DNA of 64,000 bases from Acanthosoma haemorrhoidale (GCA_930367205.1 OV884013.1:117514869-117578868), one strand, 5' to 3'. Counted from the stretch's first letter, positions 11,720 through 23,819 are shown. Notes: generated from the sequence alone by a model not told the origin. Translations and numbers: made by a program.

Positions 11720-13957
11720 TAAAGAATATTAATTTATATGCATATATTTTTTAAATGGTATCCAAGTGATAGATACTTTAACTATACTAGTATTTTTATA
11801 AAAATATTAATTCTATGTGATGCATTTTATATTTAGATGTACATAAATGTACCTGAAGATAAACTTAGTTGTGTAACGGAAAGTGATTTATTTTAGTACT
11901 TAAGTGTCTTCCCAGTGCCTAGGACAGTGTTATTTTCTTTATGATAGCGCTAAGAAGATCAAGGTACGCGTCTTAATACTGGTCCGACAGTCAGTCCTGT
12001 ATAGCTCGTCGACAGGTACCTTACCAGTCCTCACGCTATCGACTATCGACGCTATCCGCACTATCGATATTACTACATCTTCTCACATCTTGCTTCATCG
12101 AGGACGGTTTGGAACGAGCAACACTGTTGGTGGCTCAGGAAGTAGAACATTTTATTTTATCTCATGCAATAAAATATTTATCAACGAGCTAAAAGACAGT
12201 TTATACAATTGACAACGCTAATCAAAAAGTTGTTTACTTACCATATTAGTTATTATAATAACATTTTTGTTTTGTTTTTAAATATACAATGTTCATTAAC
12301 TTGCACAGATCGATCTGTTAATTTTTTTTTAATAGTTTATTTGAATTGATTTTATTTGTAGGGGTATTTTTTTTTAATTAATAATATTGATATCGCGGAC
12401 AAATTCTGCAGTTGCCTTTTATTATTATTTATCTGGTCTAAATGGTTAAACCCTTTATTTATGATGATTTTTGTTTTCAGTAATTTTATTTTAGATCAGC
12501 TAATCACAGTGTTCTCTATACATTCAAACTCTTTTCAGCCATCGAACCGTTTCAGTGCCCTTTGTTAGTGATCCAGATCAGTTCGAAACGGGGTTGGAGA
12601 TTTGCATTTTGGGTTCAAAAGTTGCCCCTCCCCCATCACCTACAAAAAAAACTTGAATGTATTTTCATTTACAAAAATAGGTAGACGATTGGAAGATTTC
12701 AAAACAGTGTTCACCAGGTGCTTTCGAGTAAGATCAGCTTCAGATAACAAACAACAGCCTCGTGGACGAGCAGAAGCCGTTAAATCACAAGTGATCATTT
12801 TATTTCGACCCTCTGAGGGAGCAGATGCTGTCTCGGTTCTGACTGGACTGTGCAGCATCAAGTTATCTGAGGCTCACGGTCCGTGAGTTTTGATAAATCG
12901 TCTGATAGGGTAGCAGTATTTTTCAAGTGCCATCGACAATCGAGCTAATGATTCTCCAATATAACCGCTTCTTATCCACTGAGTGGATCTCGAGTCATCC
13001 TTCTCAGCAATTAAGGGGAGAAGCATAAGGTTTGTTCATGTGAGCACTTCGGCATTAGGCAGTATGAATGAAGTGTTCAATAAACCATTTTCTGTTGCAA
13101 GAATTGCTTGTAGGCAGCCTACAGGTAGATACCTTCCTATCTGTAGGATACATGATATGAGCGAGAGGCTCCCCAGCAAGCCATTTTATCCAGGAGGAAC
13201 TGGTTGCATAGAGACGGTACCAGCAGATGAAGAAGAAACCGCAGAAGCTATCGACGGAAATAAATTGTACTGATTTTTTAATACATTTCTAAAGTGTGTT
13301 TTTTGACGTATGGAGAAAATAACAAGCATTCTTTGGTTTGGAAAAAAAAAAACTTTAAAAAAAATCATACGCCGAATTCATAAGCAGGGGGCCTGGAACA
13401 ACTGTACACCGACCTCCTCTCAACTGTACATCTACTTCATATATTAACATGATATGGATTTTCCATAATCCACCTATAAAGATAGTTTTAATGTTGAAAA
13501 TTTTAAATACTAAACATGTGATCTCTCCTTTGTCCAATGAGAGTGAGCCAAATGGCGTTGATGAGGGAAAGGTTAGTTTACGCCTAGCTTAGAGTGAGGC
13601 TTGTGCTCCCGTTTCCATATTAATCGGTTATTACTTTAAGTTATTGACGTACAATTCTACAAAAGAATAAAGACTATTACTACTTTACCTCTTTCGCATG
13701 TCAGGTAGGTGAGAAAACGATAGCAACGCCCGTCGTGTTTTCATAGACTTCAAACAAGCCTAAGACTTTAGTGTCAGGGAATAAGGACACCGCGAAGGTG
13801 ATGGAAATGAAGTAGTTTACATCGTAACCAAAGTTTTTCTTTTCCATCCTGTTTATTTTGTAGTTAGTGATGCACCTTGGGTCATATATAGTCATAGATA
13901 GCTCATTATGCAAAATAAGATGTGAAGAAATCAGGAATATATATATATATATATGAT
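11720..13957. other. Unassigned sequence with several ORFs of about 95-100 codons
   Basis: Three plus-strand ORFs (11904-12212, 12602-12886, 12983-13273) lie in slightly less AT-rich DNA. None shows a motif I can name, and none repeats elsewhere in the window. The last one ends in an acidic stretch (PADEEETAEAIDGNKLY). A cluster of CTATCG/CTATCC hexamers lies at 12,035-12,068. An (AT)n run lies at 13,938-13,953. Confidence 0.3.
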
Positions 13958-14288
13958 ACAATTACAATCTGCCTCATTTGTCAATAAGTAATTGTGTTTA
14001 ATGTTCTTATTCATACCATATTTACAATTTTCATTCACTAGCTCATTCATAAAGAATTTACAAACAGCCCAGAGACCTCCCAAATCCACATGGTTGTCAC
14101 CTCCCTCGCATGCGAAAGAGGAAGCGGAGTCTTGGGAAGTCCCCCACACTCCTCAGCCTACCGCGTTACCGGATAAGAGCCAGTGGAGCTGACCAAGAGC
14201 GCTAGAGCCACAGACGCTCAGGAGATGACTGGAGAAACTGGCCATTGCCGGGACTCCCGCTGTTAAGCATTTATAGCAGGTCACGAGT
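13958..14288 (-). mobile_element. Family C retrotransposon 3' fragment
   Basis: The minus strand reads from the end of the RT tail (CTCGTGACCTGCTATAAAT) through the family C 3' UTR to the ATTGTAAT end. The final AATAAAGTTGTTG tail is missing or replaced by the neighbouring AT run. Confidence 0.75.
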
Positions 14289-15207
14289 TTTCTGGTTTTA
14301 AATAATTTTATTTATTTTCAGAGGTAGGATTTGACTTATGGGATCATTTACTGTCAAAACATAACGAATTGTTCAAAATTAAACCTTAGAATATATTTAA
14401 ATAAACTAAATACATATTATCCAAATAACAAACTACACGCTTTCGCTTTCTGACGCAGCTGGTTCGAGAGCTCTATCAGTTACTCCCTCTTCGCAAGGAG
14501 CAGATCTCTTCGGGGGTATCCCTGGTAGTACAAAAGCGTAGCGCACCTTTCTTTTTTTTACCGCACTTAATGGCAGCATGTGACTGTAAGGAGGATTTAA
14601 GGACATGGATGAGTTGCTATGGCGCCTTCCCCGTCCAAAAACATGAATCTTTTTATAGGCAAGAGGTACCTATAGGATCGTATCTATACTCATTCCAGGA
14701 ATTTTTTTCTCATACTTGAAACACTTAACTTTCAGCCAAGAAACAGTATACCTCGTCTTCTATTTTTCATTGTTTTGCTCCTCAAATTGCAGAATAAATA
14801 AAATAATATAATAAATAATAAAATTTTGAGTACTTAAGCTCATCTACAATGTATTATTCGTTTTTTTGGATCGTTCCTCTTTAACAACGAGCTTTGAGAG
14901 ATTTCCTTCTAGTCATTCATAATAAGACCACTTTAGCCTTTTCTGAAGCAGAACTCATAGTGTCACTCCCCATGCACGAGTAGCCTGTCTCAAGACCGGA
15001 GGTAGCTATAGCATGAGCAGTGCCTTATCGTGTATCTCTTCCCCACCCCTGCCACATAATATTCAGTCATTCTCAGATTCAGAAATTAAAATCATCTTCA
15101 TTTAAACCGTGCCTTATAATTCTTGGGTTATATGCTCATCTTCTACACTAGATATAATAATCTAAATAAGCTGGACGTTGTTAAATAATAAAAATGAAGT
15201 GGGACAT
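14289..15207. other. Unassigned sequence
   Basis: It is AT-rich with a more complex patch at about 14,440-14,650. There is no recognisable gene or repeat partner. Confidence 0.4.
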
Positions 15208-15895
15208 AAATTTGGAGCGTTACACGATAGCACAACGTGTCTTTATTGTTGAACATTATCTCAAAAATAATGAAATTTTGGCGGCCGCTGTTCGAAAATT
15301 TTATAAAAAAATATGGTCAGAATAGTGTTTTGACTTCATCAACGGTGAAGAGATTAATTGAAAAAATTAGGGAGACTGGACCAGTTGGAGACACTGGTCA
15401 TCCAAAAACAAGCCGTTCAAATGTCAATATCGAAGCAGTGCGTGAGAGTGTTGTTGAAAATCCAGGAACATCAATTCGGCGTCGTAAACACAGTTCTTTG
15501 TGCCGAAATTAGATGACATTGATGTGGCCAATATGTGGTTTCAACAAGATAGTGCCACATGCCATACAGCCCATGAAACAATTCAAATACTGCATGAGAC
15601 ATTTCCAGGTCGTGTACTCTCTCGTTTCGGTGATGAGAATTGGCCACCTAGATCGTGTGATTTAACACCTTTAGATTTCTTTTTATGGGGTTATTTGAAG
15701 TCAAAGGTGTATGTCAACAAGCCCACATCCATCCGTGCATTAAAAGAGGAAATTCAACGCTGCATCAACGAAATTCAATCACATTTATGCCAAATGATCA
15801 TGGAAAATTTCGACAAAAGAGTGCGTATGTGCCAGCGAATTCGTGGAGGCCACTTGCCCGATGTGTTATTCCATAAATAACCCTATCCTATTTAT
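15208..15895 (+). mobile_element. Internally deleted Tc1/mariner element, DD41D class
   Basis: The left half encodes the N-terminal helix-turn-helix of this family: RYTIAQR, then frameshifted NSVLTSSTVKRLIEKIRE, then SRSNVNIEAVRESVVENPGTS. The right half encodes the second half of the catalytic domain. The segment that should carry the first catalytic Asp is missing. The junction joins the end of the HTH region (RRRK) to FVPKLDD. Both terminal inverted repeats are absent, so this copy is also end-truncated. Confidence 0.85.
15494..15880 (+). pseudogene. C-terminal half of a DD41D transposase
   Basis: The frame reads through DIDVANMWFQQDSATCH, where the Asp is the second catalytic residue. 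It continues to WPPRSCDLTPLDFFLWGYLK, where the Asp in PLDFF is the third. Exactly 41 residues lie between them, against 34 in mariner proper, which is the spacing called DD41D (rosa-like). The reading frame ends at LPDVLFHK and stop. It lacks the DNA-binding domain and first Asp in frame and cannot be functional, but a related transposase could act on such elements in trans. Confidence 0.85.
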
Positions 15896-16546
15896 ACAAT
15901 ACACGATAGTGCCTTCCCGCAAGGTCTGTACATGTAACCCCGTGGATAGGACTGAGTAATAGAAGTTTATTTTGTTTAATAAAACTTGAGATTCTCTGCA
16001 CGCTGAAAATCGCATAATATATCAGTCAAGCGATTCGGGCTATATGAATTAATTACCTACGGCCGGTGTTAAAACCAATGAGGTCCTTTATTAGGAAGGA
16101 AGGCCCTGGTGATTTACAGCCGTTTGATGGATTTATTGTTAGTTTTTATATTAGATTTTTCCTACAGAGCCGCCTTGCCTGCACAGGCTAATGAAGGCCA
16201 TTACAGAGGGCTAGGGTTGAGTTATTGCCTGGTGCGGACGGGGGCGTGAGGAGAGCTAACAGCTGACCAACTAGCCGGTGTCGCTAATTATGCACAAGAT
16301 CCGGCGGGACCACTGTCGTTGCTCATTATGCACTCAGGAAAATGCCGAACGTGATCGGCCTTTGGTGTATGTGTGCTGCCGGGTAATTAGGGGCGCTTAG
16401 TGGGATTTTACAGGCGGTTGTTTGTCCTAGCGTAGAGCTGCGCTTTGGGTGCACTATCTTCGCTTTCTTCTTCAGATATAAACTTAAATAGATATCTGGT
16501 TATCAATTTGGGCATAAATGTGCATTCAATGCCACATCTTTGTAAT
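15896..16546. other. Candidate conserved non-coding island (about 16,040-16,440)
   Basis: This high-complexity island in AT-rich surroundings has no open frame. It contains TTAATTA (16,049), TAATTATGCAC (16,285), CATTATGCAC (16,324) and TAATTAG (16,384), all homeodomain- or POU/homeo-like sites, with TTATGCAC used twice. A regulatory role is inference. Confidence 0.3.
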
Positions 16547-17062
16547 AAAGGGTGTCCCAGAATTAACGCAAAATTTGATTTAAATAGAAAACACAGTTTG
16601 TAGTATTTTTGATGCTATTTTTTTTTATTGAATTATAAAGTAAATAGGATAGGGTTATTTATGGAATAACATATCGGGCAAGTGGCCTCCACGAATTCGC
16701 TGGCACATACGCACTCTTTTGTCGAAATTTTCCATGACAATTTGGCATAAATGTGATTTAATTTCGTTGATGCAGCGTTGAATTTCCTCTTTTAATGCAC
16801 GGGTAGATGTGGGCTTGTTAACATACACCTTTGACTTCAAATAACCCCATAAAAAGAAATCTAAAGGTGTTAAATGACACGATCTAGGGGGCCAATTCTG
16901 ATCACCGAAACGAGACATTACGTGACCTGGAGATGTCTCATGCAGTATTTGAATTGTTTCATGGGCTGTATGGCATGTGGCGCCATCTTGTTGAAACCAC
17001 ATATTGGCCACATAAATATCATCCAATTTCGGCACAAAGATCTATGTGCTATCGTGTCACGA
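16547..17062 (-). mobile_element. Internally deleted DD41D Tc1/mariner element
   Basis: The left end carries the family terminal repeat AAAGGGTGTCCCAGAATTAA. On the minus strand an ORF (16,655-17,044) reads FVPKLDDIYVANMWFQQDGATCH through LTPLDFFLWGYLK to LPDMLFHK, so the second and third catalytic Asp residues are kept. Upstream it jumps straight to RYRDTIAHR, a remnant of the protein's N-terminus (normally ERYTI-QR). Nearly the whole HTH domain and the first Asp are therefore deleted. The right terminal repeat is missing. Confidence 0.85.
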
Positions 17063-19034
17063 TATCGAGTACCAGTAACTGCGAGGGCAGTAAAACTTTT
17101 TGGTAACTTGGTAATGTATTTTAATAATATATTTTTCCATACTTCGCCGTTTACCATTTAGCTCGTTCCGGGAGTATTTTTCCCTTCATAAATAGTGAGG
17201 TTTTAATCGTTTATTTTTCTCCTGTAATACACCTGAGAACCCTCACTGATGGGAATTTGACAAACACTATGTAAATGAAATTTGCAGTCCGGTTGTGTTC
17301 AATCTTGTTTTTTTTTGCACTGTCACATTCTTGTTTCCTTCGAGGGTGTTGATCGTATTCAGATTTCAAGTCTAACTGTGTTTCTCCTTTTCCTGACTCG
17401 TACCTTCTGCAGATCAACAGTGGTCATTCTTAGATTCGAAGTTTGATAAATTGTAATTTTAGCAAAAATAAGAACGATATCCGATTTTTTTTTTACTTTA
17501 CAAAACTGTTAGCCAATACGTGAGTTTGATGTTTCAGAGCCATCACAGTCGAAATCGATGTCACTTGCGGTATCAAGTAATACTTTTTCCTCATTTTTCA
17601 TTTGGTCAGCCTAGAATGAAAAATCACCTTAAATTACTCTTATTATGTACTATTACACAAAAATATTTGAACATTAACCGATAAAATATGAGAAGCTCAC
17701 CTCTTCAGGTAGCGTTGTCATATTTAGGTCATTAATAGGTTTAGGGTTACAATTTAAGGTTTGCAACAACGTCACAAGATTTACTCTGCAACAATTTAAG
17801 ATATTTGTCAGTTTTTATTCTGTACTATTGATGGTTCACATGTACGTTCATATGTTTGTTGTTTTTTTTTAAATATAAATTTTAATAAAATAATAATCTT
17901 AAATTTTAACACATTCCTTAACTATTAGCTGGGTGGATAACTATGGGTATTAAAATGAAACGATTAAACACTTTATAACCGTACAGCTAGCAGGTAACTG
18001 TTTATGCAGTTGCACAAGATGAAACTTGCTATCCTAATGAAGTTTACCTTGCCATCTCTTACTGTCGGAGGCCCACTAGGAGGGTCTTGACGTCCTCACT
18101 CTCCGAAGGCCGCACAGGGAAGTTACACAAGAACTTCTGCAGAACTGAGGGAGAGTATGGTCTAGGATAGCATCGAAGAATGTGTAACTTATTGTCAACG
18201 AAAAATTACCCGTGTTTCTGTTATCAGGTCTTATGTTATCTATTCTCCTGTTTAAGCTGAAAACATAAAATTCCTGTTTCGTTTGATATAAGTGGAACAA
18301 GCGGAAATTACAGCTATCATTCTAATGACATGAAAGATGACTAATTAGATTGTATTGTAGGGTGCATAATTAAATATTTCGGTTTATTGATTAGCAATAT
18401 GTAATTATTTTTATTTTGTCTTTTGAGACCATAATTTCAAAATGCTGAAATGCTACGGCATACCGAAAAAAAAGTAACGGTTATCTGAGTAAGGCTGGAG
18501 TAAAATTAGAAAATAAAAAGATAGGACCGCTAGAAGTATCGCTTTAAAATTGCGTAAATTTAAGAAATAAATAGGAGTATTTTACTGTTATAATTCCGCT
18601 TGACTCTGAGTGTGCAAGACATTGAGGACCGTCAACAGGTACACTCATGGAGAAGAAAGACTGGAGTCGATCCAGCCGCGGTTACAGGCGGTCTGAGCTG
18701 TTGCTATAAAACTGGAGTGCCACGCAGGAAAATTGCCAGAGAAAAGAAATCGTAGGAAGTTAATGGATTGTTCTCCCTGCGGTGTCTTGTCTTTGATCCT
18801 TGTCGCCGTAAATCCTTTCTCGACCGCCGGTGACAAAAAGTCCATCCATATCTATAGTAAAATAAAATTAAATGGGGAAAAAGAAGCCATATTTGTTTTC
18901 TCTCGTCAGTTTAACAGGTTTATAGCTTTCCTCATTCTTCTTTTAATTATTATTATTATTATTTATTGCTAGATGTAGTTAGGTTTTATTTCTGTTTATA
19001 GCATCCCCACCCCGTCCCGCAAGTGGCACTAACC
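17063..19034. other. AT-rich intergenic sequence, nothing recognised
   Basis: ORFs here are short and compositionally AT-driven. A somewhat more complex patch lies at 18,050-18,200 and another at 18,600-18,840. No repeat partner or gene motif was seen. Confidence 0.45.
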
Positions 19035-19041
19035 ACACCTC

Positions 19042-19751
19042 TTTCACGGATAGCCAGGCAGCCATTGGCGCCCTGAGAAGCTATACGACCAGATCTTATT
19101 TGGCTGAGGAGTGTAAAAACAACCTAAACACACTCTCGCTAGCCAATAAGGTTAGAATCGACTGGGTGCCAGGACACACAGGCATCATAGGCAATGAAAA
19201 GGCAGATGGCCTTGCAAGGGTGGGCTCAGAACTGACACCTCTTGCACCTGAACCCATATGTGGTATCAGCCTCAGCTACGCAAAAAGGCGTATAAAATTA
19301 GCTTTAGAGGACAGGGCAAGACTCTCTTGGAGAGAAACTAAGAAACAGGAACACTCGAAACTGTTTCTTGATGGACCATGTAAGAAAAGAAGCTCAGTAC
19401 TTCTATCAATGGACAGGTGGACACTCAAAAGTGTGACAGGACTCTATACAGGTCACTGTCGGTTAAACAAGCACCTCTTTAATTTGGGGATAGTGGAATC
19501 ACCAATCTGCAGATTCTGCAAGAAAGAGGGAGAAACGTCACGTCATATAATATGTGACTGTGATAACCTAGCTAGAAGGCGATACCTTCACTTTGGTAGT
19601 GATCGCATTGTAGACCCCAAACTATGTGAACTGATCGATCCACTCAGTATCCTCAGATTTGCAAAGGCCGTGGGCCTGTCACATATATAGGACAGGGATA
19701 TGGACGGCGCACAATAGGTCTCACTGAGGCCGCGGTGCACAAATGCCGGAA

Positions 19752-19819
<68 letters not shown>
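19042..19819 (+). mobile_element. 5'-truncated LINE with RNase H tail and 67-nt poly-A
   Basis: The insertion begins within the RNase H domain and ends in an uninterrupted run of 67 A residues (19,753-19,819). ACACCTC precedes it at 19,035-19,041 and occurs again at 19,819-19,825, a likely target duplication of 6-7 bp. The long pure poly-A suggests a young insertion, since such tracts decay quickly. Confidence 0.9.
19043..19690 (+). pseudogene. C-terminal RNase H and zinc-knuckle region of a LINE ORF2
   Basis: The frame opens FTDSQAAIGALRSY at the insertion point. It is the RNase H strand carrying the catalytic Asp of the DSQ motif. It then continues to VRIDWVPGHTGIIGNEKADGLA, the conserved His and Asp motif of RNase H. 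A downstream SPICRFCKKEGETSRHIICDC matches the CX2CX7HX4C zinc knuckle that ends many insect LINE ORF2 proteins. The frame stays open to a TAG at 19,688 with no frameshift. The endonuclease and reverse transcriptase are absent because of 5' truncation. The first ATG at 19,100 is internal and is not a true start. Confidence 0.9.
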
Positions 19820-19820
<1 letters not shown>

Positions 19821-19876
19821 ACCTCACATTATATGTGACACATGCATCGCACGATGGGACCAAAATTTGAACTATC

Positions 19877-20105
19877 AGGTCGAGTCGTATGTAACTTCCC
19901 GCTAAGTAGAATCTATTGTTCGTATCTACCCGCTATGAGTTACCATGACGAAGAGTTTTTGTTTTCACTATTTAGACGAGGCTTCTGTCAGTCTTTTGTC
20001 AACTGTTTTTTGTGATGCACGTTACGTTAAACTGTTTTTGAAACCTCTAAAATGGAGAGTCAAAAAGTACATATTCGTCATCTAATCCTTTGTGATTTCA
20101 TATTG
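19877..20105 (+). mobile_element. 5' end of a mariner element, 3' truncated
   Basis: The terminal repeat AGGTCGAGTCGTATGTAACTTCC opens the fragment. Its complement, with small changes, closes the mariner copies at 29.9 and 45.6 kb. A leader shared with the 45.0 kb copy follows. The transposase start MESQKVHIRHLIL then breaks off after about 15 codons. Confidence 0.8.
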
Positions 20106-20690
20106 ACGTAAAATACTTTATTTCATTATATATATATTGTTGTGATATTAGATATTGTGGAGTTTTTATATAATATTTAATCCAACCTTGAATCAATAAG
20201 GCAAATAAAAACAATTTAGAGTGAAAAGAAAAAACAAAAGACAGTCAACTGGTTGTTGTGATGATAGAAACACAAACAGAATTACTCTCTAGTTTTAGCC
20301 AGTTATAATTAGTATTGCTGTGGTTGTGATAATGAAAACACACTGAGAATTATACTCATCTAGCTTTGGCATCAGCCCGTAATACATGTTATTAGCTTGA
20401 GATTGTGAGTAAGAAAAACTTTAAAACTTTGTTGGTTAGTGGTTGTTGACCTGAAGAGAAATAGCACGAAGAGAAGAATTATAAATTTGATTAAAAAGAA
20501 GACCATTGAAGAAGAAAAGGAATCGAATTAATACACAAGTATTTATATAATTAATATAAGTTTATTTTTTTTTGTTATGTTTGTAAAATTAAATTCATCT
20601 TTTTGCCAGAATTTAGTTTTGTTAATAGAACCCAATAATAAATAGTAAATAAAATATATTTAAAGTAAAAGAACATAATAATATATATTC
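20106..20690. other. AT-rich intergenic sequence with a degenerate duplication
   Basis: Two similar blocks of about 52 bp (20,249-20,300 and 20,319-20,371) share GGTTG-GTGATAAT-AAACACA and a CTAG-TTT core. No gene was recognised. Confidence 0.4.
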
Positions 20691-21077
20691 CCATAGCCCC
20701 TTTAAATTTACAGATAATTATATATAATTACAGATCCTCAGGCGAATCTATTTACAAATTATTTTTGTATTTACTGTAGCGATGCTACATTATATACAGG
20801 CTTTGTTATTTTATAAAAATAATATATTGGAATAAACAAGTATAATGATTATACGTGACTGGACTAAACTGACTAATAAAGGTGATGGGGCTCACCTTTT
20901 TGATCAAACTTAAAACTAACTTACATACTAATTCTTAAGCTAATTTTTCCCTGACAGTCTGTTGTCATCGATGCGGGACGGTTGGTGGGTTCATAGTCTT
21001 AAACACTGGGTTGGTTAGGTGCTGCAACGAGTCAAAAAAGTTGATTTGTCTCCGGCGGATGAACTCGCCCACCGATT
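20691..21077 (-). mobile_element. 5'-truncated family A retrotransposon copy
   Basis: On the minus strand the RT tail (GEFIRRRQINFFDSLQH, with a small disruption later) runs into the family 3' UTR with GTGAGCCCCATCACC and ends CTATGGG at 20,691. The poly-A is missing or has decayed. Confidence 0.85.
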
Positions 21078-23819
21078 TATATGAACTATATATTTATATT
21101 ATTTCATTTTATAAACTAATTCGGCCATGGAAAACCACCTCAAGTGATTCTAATTAAATGACAGAGAGACATACTTCTAGCACTTCTTTTATTTTTTTAA
21201 ATAAAAAATTCTTCTTCTAAATGAATTTTAATATATCGGTAACAGGTTTTCATTAATGCACAATGTTTGGATATAACTTACATTAGGTCATACCGTGAGA
21301 TGTTCAAGGCTTCGATTAGACAGAAGACCTAAGGAGATATGAGTATGAATGGACCGTAGCTGTATACATACTGAAATACCTGGTATGTCTGTATGTTACG
21401 CCGTATGTAGACATTTCATAAGAAAGTCACAACTCTGAATCAAGGTTTATATCAGAGCAATTGAATACAATACAAACATCAAAGTCAATCGACGGAATAG
21501 ACGCCATGCTCGAGTCTGCAACAACGACGAAAGCTCTCAATCGCAGAAGAATAAATCATTTAATCTGGAGAGCGAGGAGATAAATCAGCTACTATTTGGT
21601 ACCTATAGCAGATTAGTGGGCCGCTCTGTCACATTTAAAATTCAAAGCGTCTGCTGACTCACTTAGCAGTGTGGGCAGTCCACAACACAATGAGCACCAC
21701 TTTCTGAAGCTCACATATCCCTCGTTTTTTTTTTGTTTTTTTCTTGTTAAGACAATGCGAAATGTTCTCCTGTATAATGTCGTATATTTGACGTCTCCTA
21801 TGCGTGTCTGACTTCGTGACATATAACACATTGAACTAACCTTGCCAAGCTTTGTATGCTTGTAAAATATTTACAGTTATTAGGCTTGGAGCCTCACTTT
21901 CCAACAAGTTGTTTCTTGGTTGATGGGAGTATTTACTATGCAATTAACAGGAAGTTCTTCAAATTTTCTTTTTTCTACCCTTATCGAAAAAAAAATGTAG
22001 CAGAGATTATAATGTTAATACAACTTTTTTTAATAGCGTATCAATATTACAGACAATATGTTAATTTAGTAGGATAGCGATGGGCCTTTGGTCATAGTTT
22101 TAATGTCTAGCCGTTTGGCCATAAACTAGCTATGGCTTATTAAAATAGTAGCATATTGAATTTCAATTGGGTTGGCTTATTGGTGAATATTTTCTTATTC
22201 TAAAGAAGTAGTTTAATTCTAAAGAATCTTGTTCTTTAGATTGAATCCCATAAAATAAAACCTTCATGTAATTATAGTCATTAAATAAAATTACGTAACT
22301 ACAATACAAATTACAAACCATAAATATGAAGGTACATTCAGAAGCTGCAGAATATATAAATACAATGTGTGTGAATAGTTGAATAATCTTTATAGAGGAT
22401 GGTCTTTTAAAAGAAAAGAAGAAAAGCTTTATTGTGAAGTACAAGCAAAACATTGGTATATACAAATATTAAGAGTTACGTTACTACATACTGGGTGGAA
22501 GGTCTAGGCACAAGTGGGGTCTGGGGCTAAAGCTGAGACATGTACGTATAAGAAAAAGGTAGTTCTGGGAAGTAGGGAGGTCTTGGAGGGATGCGGTCGC
22601 TTACTTAAAAATAACAGGAACCATCAGTGACTTCCTTGAAGTCCCGAGGCAGGTATACAGTAGAAGAGGGGCTTGCTTCTACTTTTAGCATTATATATAA
22701 TATTAGCATTATATATAATATTGGCATTATATATAATATTGGCATTATATATAATAGTAGCATTATAGTATTCTTAGCTATATATAACTAATGATTGTGT
22801 GCGAGGTGATGAACTAGAGTTTGTCAAAAATTACATCAGTTAATAATTAATAGTTTTAATGAAAAAACAGTACCATTAAATAGTGCCGAATGATATCCCC
22901 ATAGGTCTTCTTGATGTTATAGCAAGCATAAGTCAAAAAAAGAGACTTTGGCTGTACTACCAAATATCGCGCGAACTTCCAACCGAAATGTGCAAAGAAT
23001 AAAAAAGACTTATGGCTAGATTTCCGCCAATTACCCGCCTTCTTGGTCGAATAGTAAAGCGCTTTTTCCATGATCACTACAAGGAATATTGAGTAAAAAT
23101 CTCGGAACATATCGCTTGAGGGAAACTGCTGCGATAAAGGATGGGACCAGCCGGAGACAGACGTGCACGACCCGAAGGGAATCCTATTGTTCCGTGGAGG
23201 ACACAATTAAAAGTGAGCAAGTTCGCGTGCCGTTTCACACTTAGTAATAATGAATAGGTCTCATTAAAGGTGAACACAGGCACCAACACCTGGCCGAGTC
23301 TTATCTTATCAGATATAGGTCCGGTAGAGGCCTGCCTCTCTCTGGCTGCCAGCTCCTTGTAACGGAATACCTGTAATTTCTTATAATACCCGCTGTTGAT
23401 TCAGCCGGCGTACTCTCCCAGGCAGAAGATTTTACATAGATTAGATGCCTCAGACGAACAGACAGTCCGTTCTCCAGACAGAGGTAACACTATCCCCGCA
23501 GAAGTCAGGATTCTATTATCCCTCACGTGAAGGACAGACAATGCAAGCTTGTAAACATCCACAACAAGAACAAGCAAGGCAGGGGATATCCAGCCTGATC
23601 TCTTGCCTTGTAGTTGTATCATAAACTCCAGTACTGCTTCATATGTGCTGGTATTCATTACATTGTTCTCTCCAGTTTGCAGGGCTATTCGTGCATGAAT
23701 GCACCTATGTCTATTAATCCTTATCCGGCTAGTGTGTGGTCTGTCTAAATTGTGGCCAAATAAACAATGTTCATTAAGAAACATCCTTGCGTAGGAAAAA
23801 AACGCATGAGTCAAAATTA
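21078..23819. other. Unassigned sequence containing an 18-bp tandem array
   Basis: No gene was recognised. Minus-strand ORFs of 116 and 137 codons (22,856-23,206 and 23,401-23,814) sit in a somewhat GC-richer part (22,900-23,760) with no nameable domain and no repeat partner. They could be old unique sequence or chance ORFs. Confidence 0.35.
22687..22775 (+). repeat. 18-bp tandem repeat, about 5 units
   Basis: The unit GCATTATATATAATATTG or close variants begins at 22,688, 22,706, 22,724, 22,742 and 22,760. Each unit contains the palindrome ATTATATATAAT, so the array can form repeated hairpins. Confidence 0.9.

Noticed and set aside
19588..19863. Minus-strand ORF with a long Phe run
   Set aside because: The Phe run is the reverse reading of the LINE poly-A tail.
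22687..22775. CRISPR-like array
   Set aside because: The 18-bp units are directly adjacent with no spacers, and the genome is eukaryotic. It is a minisatellite.
23401..23814. 137-codon minus-strand ORF as a host gene
   Set aside because: There is no recognisable motif, no start context and no splice signals. It ends next to a transposon end. I kept it only as part of an unassigned region.
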